The position numbers and the translations under genes were made by a program. Of a DNA stretch of 64,000 nucleotides, positions 1 through 10,159 are shown piece by piece. Under the pieces are notes generated by a model. The model worked only from the letters and a program-made list of their open reading frames with translations, was not told the origin of the DNA and did no database searches. Source of the stretch: Drosophila persimilis. Taxonomy: Eukaryota > Arthropoda > Insecta > Diptera > Drosophilidae. Each line of letters begins with the position of its first letter. The first letter of the stretch is position 1. The stretch covers positions 16,142,501-16,206,500 of the forward strand of contig NW_020825294.1 of assembly GCF_003286085.1 (NCBI RefSeq), in the 5' to 3' direction.

Positions 1-765
1 AAAATACATCTCTCCGCTTGCAGAAAACGTATCTCTGCTGACGAAATACGTCTCTCCGCTTGTAGAAAACTTATCTCCGGCGACGAGAAATTTATATCCC
101 CGGCCTGACAACTTATCTCTGCTAACGAAATACGTCTCTCCGCTGGCGGAAAACTTATTTCCGGTGGCGGAAAATATATATCCCTTGCCGGACAACTTAT
201 CTCTGCTGACGAAATACGTCTCTCCGCTAGCAGAAAACTTATCTCTGCTGACGAAATACGTCTCTCCGCTTGCAGAAAACTTATCTCCGGCGGCGAGAAA
301 TTTATATCCCCGGCCTGTCAACTTATCTCTGCTAACGAAATACGTCTCTCCACTGGCAGAAAACTTATCTCTGCTGACGAAATACATCTCTCCGCTTGCA
401 GAAAACTTATCTCCTGCGGCGAGAAATTTTTATCCCCGGCCTGACAACTTATCTCTGCCAACGAAATACGTCTCTCCACTGGCAGAAAACGTATCTCTGC
501 TGACGAAATACGTCTCTCCGCTTGCAGTAAACTTATCTCCTGCGGCGAGAAATTTTTATCCCCAGCCTGACAACTTATCTCTGCTAACGAAATACGTCTC
601 TCCGCTGGCGGAAAACTTATTTCCGGTGGCGGGAAATATATATCCTCTGCCGGACAACTTATCTCTGCTGACGAAATACGTCTCTCCGCTTGCAGCAATC
701 TTATCTCTGCTGACGAAATACGTCTCTCCGCTTGTAGAAAACTTATCTCCTGCGGCGAGAAATTT

Positions 766-1689
766 TTATCCCCAGCCTGACAACTTATCTCTGCTAAAGA
801 AATACGTCTCTCCGCTGGCGGAAAACTTATTTCCGGTGCCGGGAAATCTATATCCACTGCCGGACAAGTTTTCTCTGCTGACGAAATACGTCTCTCCGCT
901 TGCAGCAAACTTATCTCTGCTGACGAAATACGTCTCTCCGCTTGCAGAAAACTTATCTCCGGCGGCGAGAAATTTATATCCCCGGCCTGTCAACTTATCT
1001 CTGCTAACGAAATACGTCTCTCCACTGGCAGAAAACTTATCTCTGCTGACGAAATACATCTCTCCGCTTGCAGAAATCTTATCTCCTGCGGCGAGAAATG
1101 TTTATCCCCGGCCTGACATCTTATCTCTGCCAACGAAATACGTCTCTCCACTGGCAGAAAACGTATCTCTGCTGACGAAATACGTCTCTCCGCTTGCAGA
1201 AAACTTATCTCCTGCGGCGAGAAATTTTTATCCCCAGCCTGACAACTTATTTCTGCTAACGAAATACGTCTCTCCGCTGGCGGAAAACTTATTTCCGGTG
1301 CCGGGAAATCTATATCCACTGCCGGACAAGTTTTCTCTGCTGACGAAATACGTCTCTCCGCTTGCAGTAAACTTATCTCTGCTGACGAAATACGTCTCTC
1401 CGCTTGCAGAAAACTTATCTCCGGCGGCGAGAAATTTATATCCCCGGCCTGTCAACTTATCTCTGCTAACGAAATACGTCTCTCCACTGGCAGAAAACTT
1501 ATCTCTGCTGACGAAATACATCTCTCCGCTTGCAGAAATCTTATCTCCTGCGGCGAGAAATGTTTATCCCCGGCCTGACATCTTATCTCTGCCAACGAAA
1601 TACGTCTCTCCACTGGCAGAAAACGTATCTCTGCTGACGAAATACGTCTCTCCGCTTGCAGAAAACTTATCTCCTGCGGCGAGAAATTT
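766..1689 (+). repeat. 462-bp higher-order repeat, two copies
   Basis: The block starting at 766 repeats at 1228, an exact offset of 462 bp (22 monomers of 21 bp). The copies differ by only a few substitutions, for example caatctta-type variants and the gcagcaaac/gcagtaaac difference. This is the same higher-order length as the block near 22-27 kb, but the monomer order is different. Confidence 0.75.
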
Positions 1690-3261
1690 TTATCCCCAGC
1701 CTGACAACTTATTTCTGCTAACGAAATACGTCTCTCCGCTGGCGGAAAACTTATTTCCGGTGGCGGGAAATATATATCCTCTGCCGGACAACTTATCTCT
1801 GCTGACGAAATACGTCTCTCCGCTTGCAGCAAACTTATCTCTGCTGACGAAATACGTCTCTCCGCTTGTAGAAAACTTATCTCCTGCGGCGAGAAATTTT
1901 TATCCCCAGCCTGACAACTTATCTCTGCTAAAGAAATACGTCTCTCCGCTGGCGGAAAACTTATCTGCGGTGGCGGGAAATCTATATCCTCTGCCGGACA
2001 ACTTATCTCTGCTGACGAAATACGTCTCTCCGCTTGCAGCAAACTTATCTCTGCTGACGAAATACGTCTCTCCGCTTGTAAAAAACTAATCTCCGGCGGC
2101 GAGAAATTTATATCCCCAGCCTGACAACTTATCTCTTCTAACGAAATGCGTCTCTCCGCCGGCGGAAAACTTAGTTCCGGTGGCGGGAAATATATATCCC
2201 CTGCCGGACAACTTATCTCTGCTGACGAAATACGTCTCTCTGCTGGCGGAAAACTTATTTCCGGTGCCGAGAAATCTATATCCGCTTGCGGACAACTTAT
2301 CTCCGCTGGCAGACAATTTATCTCCGCTGACGAACTACGATTCTCCACTGGCAGAAATCTTATCTCCGACGGCGGGAAATTTACATCCCCTGACGGACAA
2401 TTTATCTCCGCTGACGAATTACGTTTCCCCGCCGGCAGAAAACTGATCTCCGCTGGCAGAACATTTACCTCCGGCGGCGGGAAACTTATATCCCCTGCCG
2501 GACAGCTTATCTCTGCTAACGAAATACTTTTCTCCGCTGGCGGAAAACTTGTTTCCGGTGGCGGTAAATATATATCCCCTGCCGGACAACTTAACTCAGC
2601 TGACGAAATACGTCTCTCCGCTTGTAAAAAACTAATCTCCGGCGGCGAGAAATTTATATCCCCAGCCTGACAACTTATCTCTGCTAACGAAATACGTCTC
2701 TCCGCTGCCGGAAAACTTATTTCCGGTGGCGGGAAATATATATCCCCTTCCGGACAACTTATCTCAGCTGACGAAATACGTCTCTACGCTGGCAGAAAAC
2801 TTATCTCCGGCGGCGGAAAATCTATATCCTCTGCCAGACAACTTATCTCTGCTTACGAAATACGTCTCTCCGCTGGCGGAAAAATTATTTCCGGTGCCGG
2901 GAAATCTATATCCTCTGCCGGACAACTTATCTCTGCTGACGAAATACGTCTCTCCGCTTGCAGCAAACTTTATCCCCGCTGACGAATTACGTTTCTCCGC
3001 CGGCAGAAAACTTATCTCCGCTGGCATAACATTTACTTCCGGCGGCGAGGAATTTATATCCCCTGCCGGACATCTTATCGCTGCTGACAAAATACATCTC
3101 TTCGCTGGCGGAAAACTTATCTGCGGTGGCGGAAATTTATATCCGCTGGCGGAAAACTTTTCTCCGATAACGGACATATTATCTTCGCTGCCGGACAACT
3201 TATCTCTGCTGACAAAATACGTCTCTCCGCTGGCGGAAAACTTTTCTCCGGTGGCGGGAAA

Positions 3262-3265
3262 TTCA
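3262..3265. repeat. Target site duplication, left (ttca)
   Basis: The 4-bp ttca precedes the LTR start tgtgg at 3266 and recurs right after the LTR end ccaca, at 8358-8361. An uninterrupted satellite monomer with gggaaattcatatccgct occurs at 59218-59235, which shows the pre-insertion sequence. Confidence 0.85.
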
Positions 3266-3296
3266 TGTGGGATTTGGTGGGAGAGCAACAGAGTCT
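3266..3296 (+). repeat. 5' LTR remnant (31 bp)
   Basis: These 31 bases are identical to the first 31 bases of the 3' LTR at 8064. Identity then stops and coding sequence of gag follows directly. The rest of the LTR, the primer binding site, the leader and the gag start have been deleted. Confidence 0.88.
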
Positions 3297-5150
3297 TGGA
3301 ATGTTTTAAAGGGTGCATTGATCGACGAATTTGGGGTGAAGGTGTCATCAGCTGAGATACATCGTAGGCTAGGGAAGCGGCAGAAGAGGAAGAACGAAAC
3401 GTTGCACGAGTATCTGTACGCTCTGATGGAGTTGGCAAAGCCAATCGAGATGGATGACGAAAGTTTAATTGAATATTTTGTCAGCGGGATTCCAGATTCT
3501 AGTACAAACAAGGCTTTACTGTATCAAGCTAGGAATATGAGGCAATTGAAGGTGCAAATTGAGGCATACCAGAAAATGACAGGGTCGGTGAGATCACAAG
3601 GGAAGTTTGACTCACACTTCAATAAAGGAGAAAAAGAGTTAGTGAAATCAGCGGAAAAGTTTAAAAAGTGTTTTAACTGCGGAGATGAGTCGCATATTAA
3701 GCGGGATTGTCCAAAAAGAGATAACAGGTGTTTCAGATGCAACCAGCTAGGACATAGAGCTGCTCAATGCAAGGTCGACATGGCGATTAAACAGGAGAAA
3801 GCAACCAATCTAGTTCTGGAGAATGGTAGGACACAGCCATCAAGCACGTTCACTTCGTCAGGATTAGAGTTGAAATCGGTAAACTACGGAAAAGTTGTGT
3901 TTAAAGGATTGGTCGATACAGGTGCAGATTTGTGTCTTCTAAGCAGAAATGTGTTTTTGAAGCTTGGTAGAGGAAAACTGGCAGGACGTAGTAAATGTTT
4001 AACGGGAATTGGTGAAAGCCAAATTATGACTTTCGGTAGTATCACAATACCTGTGCAGATTGATGACATTGACTTAATGGTAGAATTTCACGTAATTGCG
4101 GACGAGGACATGGGATTTGATGCTATATTGGGTAGAACTCTTTTAGAGAGTGTGGACATGAAGGTAACAAGAGATGGAACAGCACTAGTCCTCAGATCAG
4201 GAAGTCAAGTAAGTACTAGGCGCAATGTTCCAGAACATAAAGATGAAAAGGAAAATGTTAATTCATGTACGGAGTTGCTGAATGAGTTTCAGAGTTTGTG
4301 TATGGTGAACTTAGAGCAGAGTGAAGCTATAAATATTGATTTGTCACATTTGCCCTATTCAGAGAGAGATCAAATAAGTAAGATAATTGAGGAATACAAG
4401 CCGAGCCGAAAAGTGCATTGCCCTATAGAGATGAAAATTGTACTTACGGATGATTTACCTGTATATCAGCATCCTAGACGTATGGCTTATAGTGAGCAGA
4501 ACATAGTAGACGAGCAGGTCAACGAGTGGTTAGCACAAAAGATAATAAAGCCCAGTACATCAGAATATGCCTCTCCGATTGTATTAGTACCAAAGAAGAA
4601 TGGACAGAAACGTCTATGCTGCGATTATCGCAAGTTAAATGAGAAAATAGTGAGAGATAACTTTCCGATGGTACAGATGCAGGATGTTATTGAGAAATTG
4701 CAAGGAGCTTTGATTTTTACGACATTAGATTTGACTAACGGTTATTTCCACGTACAAGTTGAAGTTCAGTCACAAAAGTATACATCATTTGTAACGCAGA
4801 AAGGACAATATGAGTTCCTATTTGTACCGTTTGGGATTTCGAATTCGCCAGCAATCTTCACACGTTTCATAGTTGCGGTAATGAGAGAATTGGTTCAGAA
4901 GGGTGACGCTGTAGTATATATGGATGATATCATTATACCAAGTAAGGATGTTAAGGAAGGCGTACAGAAGTTGAAAAGAGTGCTAGAAGTGGCAGGAAAG
5001 AATGGTTTGAAGATAAACTGGAGTAAAGGTCAAATTTTGCAAAGTAAGGTAGATTTCTTGGGGTATGTTATACAAAATGGTACCATAACACCCGGTAAGG
5101 AGAAAACACAGTGTGTAGCAAACTTTCCGATCCCAAAAGATAAACGAGGG
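3297..5150 (+). pseudogene. gag-protease-reverse transcriptase, 5' part of gag-pol
   Basis: An open frame runs from the LTR remnant (3267; first codon GTG, no gag ATG) to the DINE-1-like insertion. Residues counted from 3267: capsid-like region 1-130; two zinc knuckles near 135-168 (CFNCGDESHIKRDC and CFRCNQLGHRAAQC), which bind the genomic RNA; protease with DTGA at about 217-220 and an ILGRTLL flap-distal motif; reverse transcriptase with a TTLDLTNGYFHV block, FGISNSPAIFTRF and YMDD at about 551-554. Gag, protease and RT are one uninterrupted frame, as in single-ORF Ty3/gypsy elements. The frame stops at 5160-5162 inside the inserted sequence. Codons before the break show no stops, so apart from the 5' deletion and the insertion this part looks young. 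Confidence 0.9.
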
Positions 5151-6264
5151 GGAACGTTGTGAGTTGCTGCGGACACCGCAACTCTACGGTTATACCCGAT
5201 ACTAAGTCAGTATGGCTCTCCTCCGGCAGACGCCGCTAATATTTAACGACACGACAAAGAGTGCGTGCGAGAGAGACAGAAAATCAGTCTGAGCGTGACG
5301 TCGGGCGCTGCGTAGCCACTGCAAATTGATTTGTTCCTTTTGGCTATAAAAATGATCTGATCTGATCCAGATTCAGCAATCTAATAGATATGGTCATTAT
5401 CTATGATTCTGCGTTTTTAGTTTTCTCAAATCTGCAATATTGTGGATGCAACAGATTTTCGTCCTTTGTGGGGGCGGATGGGGGTGGGGCGAAATTCTGA
5501 GATATACGTTTTATAGTGACATCTTAAAGGAGTGTGTGCACCAAATTTGGTTACTCTAGCCTTAATAGTCTCTGAGATTTGTGGTTGCCTCAGATTTTCG
5601 TCCTTTGCGGGGGCGGAAGGGGGTGTGGCGAAATTTGGACAGGAAACGGTCAAGGTCCGATATCACAGGAGTGTGGATACCAAATTTGGTTGCTCTGGCT
5701 TTCATAGGTTCTGAGATCCTTGAACTCATATTTTGCAATTGGCAAAACCGACCATGAAACCTGTGTGTTAGAGTGAGACAGAGCGAGAAAGAGTGAAATT
5801 GTTTTGGTGATTCTGGCTGTAATAATTATACGATCTGGTTCAGATTTTGCACTCTAGAAGATATAGTCATCTTCTACGATTCTGCGTTTTTAGTTTTCTC
5901 GTATCGTCGAAATTGTGGATGGCACAGATTTTCGCCCTTTGTGGGGGCGGAAGTGGGCGGGGCAAAGTTTTGAAATATTTTTGGAGCAGTGACATATCAC
6001 AGAAGTCTGGATCCAAAACATCGTTGCTCTAGCTCTTATAGTCTTTGAGCATTAGGCGCTGAAGGGGACGGACAGACGGACAGACGGACAGACGGACGGA
6101 CGGACAGACAGACAGGGCTCAATCGACTCGGCTATTGATGCTGATCAAGAATATATATACTTTATAGGGTCGGAAACGATTCCTTCTGGACGTTACACAC
6201 ATCCACTTTTACCACAAATCTAATATACCCCAATACTCATTTTGAGTATCGGGTATAAAAAGCT
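5151..6264 (-). mobile_element. DINE-1/INE-1-like Helitron-type element nested in pol
   Basis: This non-coding 1.1-kb insert splits pol between the RT and RNase H parts. On the minus strand it starts near 6257 with tatacccgatact and later has the block containing tcttgatcagcatcaatag and gccgagtcgattg, which I recognise from Drosophila INE-1/DINE-1. A matching subterminal motif tatacccgatact lies at 5191-5203, followed by a hairpin (gagttgc 5161-5167 with gcaactc 5178-5184) near the 3' terminus. Subterminal repeats plus a 3' hairpin fit Helitron/Helentron structure. Internally the block around cagattttcgtcctttg recurs near 5450, 5590 and 5925. No transposase or Rep gene is present, so it is non-autonomous. 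Boundaries are inferred from where the host pol frame breaks and resumes (a few bp uncertain). Confidence 0.85.
6067..6117 (+). repeat. (gacggaca)n microsatellite inside the DINE-1-like element
   Basis: A run of gacggaca/gacagaca tetramer-based repeats. A variable microsatellite at this place is a known feature of DINE-1/INE-1 relatives. Confidence 0.9.
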
Positions 6265-8283
6265 ATACAACGATTCATTGGGTTGACTTCTTATTTCAGG
6301 CAATTCATTGAAGGATACGCAGTCATAGCCAGGCCATTGTCGGATTTGTTGAGAAAGGATTCTAAGTTCGAGTTCAAGGAGTTGCAGCGATTAGCATTCG
6401 AGCAATTGAAAGCCGCTCTCACTAGGAAACCAGTTTTACGATTGTACAATCCTAAATTATCTACGGAGATACACACGGATGCTTCTAAGTTAGGTTTTGG
6501 GGCTGTCTTGTTACAAAAGGATCCAGAAGATGGTCAGCTGCACCCAGTGATGTATATGAGTAAGAAAACAAAGCCATGTGAGGAAAACTATCATTCATAC
6601 GAACTTGAAGTGCTAGCAGTAATAGGAGCATTGACTAAATGGCGTGTGTATGTTCTCGGACTGAAATTTAAAATCATTACGGACTGTAACGCGTTTGCCA
6701 TGACAATGAAAAAGAAAGACGTTCCATTAAGAGTAGCTAGGTGGGCAATGTATCTGCAGGACTACGTTTACGAAATAGAACATCGTTCAGGATCGAAGAT
6801 GCGACACGTAGACGCTCTCAGTCGAGTTGCTTGTTACGTATTAACAGAGAGTGTTATGCACAGGCTTAAGGATGCGCAGTGTGCAGATGAATGGACAAGG
6901 GTGGTCAGAAATCTGGTGGAAAAGCAGGGATACGAGGATTATTATATGGCAAACCAAATCTTATTTAAAGATCTAAACCGAGAGTTAATAGTTGTTCCAT
7001 CTCAAATGGAAACCGAAATAATACAGATCGCCCACAGGCAGGGACATTTTTCGGTGAAGAAAACACAGGATCTGGTAGAGAAATCTTACTTTATTCCTAA
7101 ACTAAGAAATAAAGTAGAAAGAGTGCTAGGCGGTTGCGTGCAGTGTATCTTAGTTAATACAAAAGCGGGCAGGCAAGAAGGGTACCTAACTCCCATTGAC
7201 AAGGGTGATAAACCATTAGTTACCTATCACTTAGACCACGTCGGGCCGATGGAGATTACAAAGAAAAGATATAATCACATTTTGGTAGTTGTTGATGCAT
7301 TTTCAAAATTCGTTTGGTTGTACCCCACACGTAGTACCGGAGTAGAGGAGGTGCTGAACTGTTTAGAAAGGCAAGCAGTATCATTTGGTAATCCATTCAG
7401 AATTGTCACTGATCGTGGCGCAGCTTTCACATCGCACTTATTCAAAGAGTACTGTGACAAGCAGAAGATACAACATTTGTTAATAGCTACAGGCGTACCT
7501 AGAGGCAATGGACAGGTCGAGAGAATGCACAAAATAGTAGTACCGATGCTGTCAAAGATGAGCTTAGAAAATCCAGGAAATTGGTATAGGCACGTGGGTA
7601 GAGTGCAACAGATAATTAACAATGTCGAACCTAGGAGAACCAGAGTCGCCCCATTTAAACTCCTAACAGGAGTAGACATGCGTATAGCGGACATAGCTGA
7701 ATTGAGAGAATTGGTACAGCAGTCTCTCATAGGTGAGCTAGACGAAGATCGTGAGAAGTTAAGGAAAGAGGCTAGGGACAATATTCAGTCGTTGCAGGAA
7801 GAAAATAAGCGAGCCTTTGATAAAAAGAGAAAGGATGAAAAGCAGTACAAGATCAATGACTTAGTTGCAATCAGGCGGACCCAATATGGTGTTGGATTGA
7901 AGTTGAGGGGAAAGTTTCTAGGGCCCTATAAGGTGGTCAAGATTCACAAGCACGGCCGGTATGATGTAGAAAGAGTGGGTGAAGGAGAAGGCCCTTTTAA
8001 AACATCAACGGTGGCCGAATTTATGAAGGAGTTCGGGGCGAACTCTATGTCAGGAGGGTCGAATGTGGGATTTGGTGGGAGAGCAACAGAGTCTGTAGAG
8101 ATAACAGAGGAAGTAACAGAGAGAGAGACTAGAAGCGGCCGTCGAACAAAGAGAGGAGAGAACACAGCCTCAACGATCGACGCCAATTATTTCGGTGCCA
8201 AAGTCTCACTCAGCCACACGCAAATTACGAGCGCAAATATCTGTAGTAATCAAAATATATTTAAAGCACAGCGACCGTTGTAA
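6265..8283 (+). pseudogene. pol 3' part: RNase H and integrase
   Basis: Pol resumes after the nested insertion. Residues counted from 6283: RNase H with HTDASKLGFGAVLLQ (catalytic Asp near 66) and the TDCNAF block; integrase zinc domain starting at His 251 and ending with CVQC; DDE core with Asp 318 (HLDHVGPM), Asp 377 (TDRGAAF) and Glu 413 (GQVERMH), the last pair in the canonical D-35-E spacing; C-terminal GPY/F module (GKFLGPYKVV). No stop or frameshift is seen in 2 kb. The frame continues about 73 codons into the 3' LTR before TAA at 8281. The protein would not be made from this locus because the upstream part is cut off by the insertion. Confidence 0.92.
8051..8063 (+). other. Polypurine tract
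   Basis: The purine-rich stretch caggagggtcgaa lies directly before the LTR start tgtgg. In LTR elements this tract primes plus-strand DNA synthesis. It is interrupted by one tc. Confidence 0.7.
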
Positions 8284-8357
8284 TCATAACTAAGACTAAT
8301 TATAATAAAACCTGGCATCCTGGACTAAAGTACAACTACGGAAAATCCGGGGCCACA
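8064..8357 (+). repeat. 3' LTR (294 bp)
   Basis: Starts tgtgggatttgg and ends ggggccaca, giving 5-bp inverted termini. The first 31 bp match the 5' remnant. A polyadenylation signal aataaa lies at 8304-8309. The first three quarters of the LTR are also translated as the tail of Pol. The other LTR is nearly gone, so the insertion cannot be dated from LTR divergence. Confidence 0.9.
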
Positions 8358-8361
8358 TTCA
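8358..8361. repeat. Target site duplication, right (ttca)
   Basis: Second copy of the 4-bp ttca, followed by satellite sequence (tatccgctttcgg). Confidence 0.85.
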
Positions 8362-10159
8362 TATCCGCTTTCGGAAAATGTATCTCCAGAGGGGGAAATT
8401 TATATCTCCTGCCGGACAACTTATCTCTGCAGACGAACTACGTTTCTCCGCCTGCAGAAAACTTATCTCCGCTGGCAGAACATTTACCTCCGGCGGCGGG
8501 AAATTTATATCCCCTGCCGGACATCTTATCTCGGCTGACAAAATACATCTCTCCGCTGGCTGAAAACTTATCTGCGATGGCGGGAAATTTATATCCGCTG
8601 GCGGAAAACTTTTCTCCGCTGACAGACATCTGATCTCCGCTGGCGGATAATTTATTTCCGCTGACGAGCTACGTTTCTCCGCCGGCAGAAAACAGATCTC
8701 CACTGGCAGAACATTTACCTCCGGCGGCGGGAAATCTATATCCTCTGCCGGACAACTTATCTCTGCTGACGAAATACGTCTCTCCGCTTGCAGAAAACTT
8801 ATCTCTGCTGACGAAATACGTCTCTCCGCTTGTAGAAAACTTATCTCCGGCGGCGAGAAATTTATATCCCCGGCCTGACAACTTATCTCTGCTAACGAAA
8901 TACGTCTCTCCGCTGGCGGAAAACTTATTTCCGGTGGCGGAAAATATATATCCCTTGCCGGACAACTTATCTCTGCTGACGAAATACGTCTCTCCGCTAG
9001 CAGAAAACTTATCTCTGCTGACGAAATACGTCTCTCCGCTTGCAGAAAACTTATCTCCGGCGGCGAGAAATTTATATCCCCGGCCTGTCAACTTATCTCT
9101 GCTAACGAAATACGTCTTTCCACTGGCAGAAAACTTATCTCTGCTGACGAAATACATCTCTCCGCTTGCAGAAAACTTATCACCTGCGGCGAGAAATTTT
9201 TATCCCCGGCCTGACAACTTATCTCTGCCAACGAAATACGTCTCTCCACTGGCAGAAAACGTATCTCTGCTGACGAAATACGTCTCTCCGCTTGCAGAAA
9301 ACTTATCTCCTGCGGCGAGAAATTTTTATCCCCAGCCTGACAACTTATCTCTGCTAACGAAATACGTCTCTCCGCTGGCGGAAAACTTATTTCCGGTGGC
9401 GGGAAATATATATCCTCTGCCGGACAACTTATCTCTGCTGACGAAATACGTCTCTCGGCTTGCAGCAAACTTATCTCTGCTGACGAAATACGTCTCTCCG
9501 CTTGTAGAAAACTTATCTTCTGCGGCGAGAAATTTTTATCCCCAGCCTGACAACTTATCTCTGCTAAAGAAATACGTCTCTCCGCTGGCGGAAAACTTAT
9601 TTCCGGTGCCGGGAAATCTATATCCACTGCCGGACAACTTATCTCTGCTGACGAAATACGTCTCTCCGCTTGCAGCTAACTTATCTCTGCTGACGAAATA
9701 CGTCTCTCCGGTTGCAGAAAACTTATCTCCGGCGGCGAGAAATTTATATCCCCGGAATGTCAACTTATCTCTGCTAACGAAATACGTCTCTCCACTGGCA
9801 GAAAACTTATCTCTGCTGACGAAATACGTCTCTCCGCTTGCAGAAAACTTATCTCCTGCGGCGAGAAATTTTTATCTCCGGCCTGACAACTTATCTCTGC
9901 TAACGAAATACGTCTCTCCGCTGGCGGAAATCTTATTTCCGGTGGCGGGAAATATATATCCCCTGCCGGACAACTTATCTCTGCTGACGAAATACGTCTC
10001 TACGCTGGCAGAAAACTTATCTCCGGCGGCGGGAAATATATCCGCTGGCGGAAAACTTTTCTCCGCTGACAGACATTTTATCTCCGCTGACGAGCTACGT
10101 TTCTCCGCCGGCAGAAAACTGATCTCCGCTGGCAGAACATTTACCTCCGGCGGCGGGAA

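Larger units (their letters stand above)
1..3265 (+). repeat. 21-bp-unit satellite array, block A
   Basis: Tandem degenerate 21-bp monomers run to the LTR element at 3266. Typical monomers are gcagaaaacttatctctgct, acgaaatacgtctctccgct and ccggacaacttatctctgct (20 of 21 bases each). Four frames are open because the period is a multiple of three: two on the plus strand and two on the minus strand. No host gene is visible. Bases 1 to about 1100 closely match 8771 to about 9870 (constant offset 8770), so the sequence on both sides of the inserted element comes from related copies of one array. The window starts inside the array, so its left end is not seen. Confidence 0.95.
3266..8357 (+). mobile_element. 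Defective Ty3/gypsy-type LTR retrotransposon (mdg3/blastopia-like)
   Basis: The element is bounded by the inverted termini tgtgg and ccaca and by 4-bp ttca target duplications. Order: 31-bp 5' LTR remnant, gag with two CCHC knuckles, protease, reverse transcriptase, [nested DINE-1-like element], RNase H, integrase with GPY/F module, purine tract, 294-bp 3' LTR. Gag-pol appears to be a single reading frame and there is no env. Placement in the mdg3/blastopia/micropia part of Ty3/gypsy rests on recognition of the integrase C-terminus and is moderately sure. It cannot be autonomous: most of the 5' LTR, the primer binding site and the start of gag are missing, and pol is split by a 1.1-kb insertion. 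Confidence 0.9.

Noticed and set aside
5426-6032. Small open frames inside the DINE-1-like element
   Set aside because: They are short, overlap on both strands, and lie in a non-autonomous element that has no coding capacity in known relatives.
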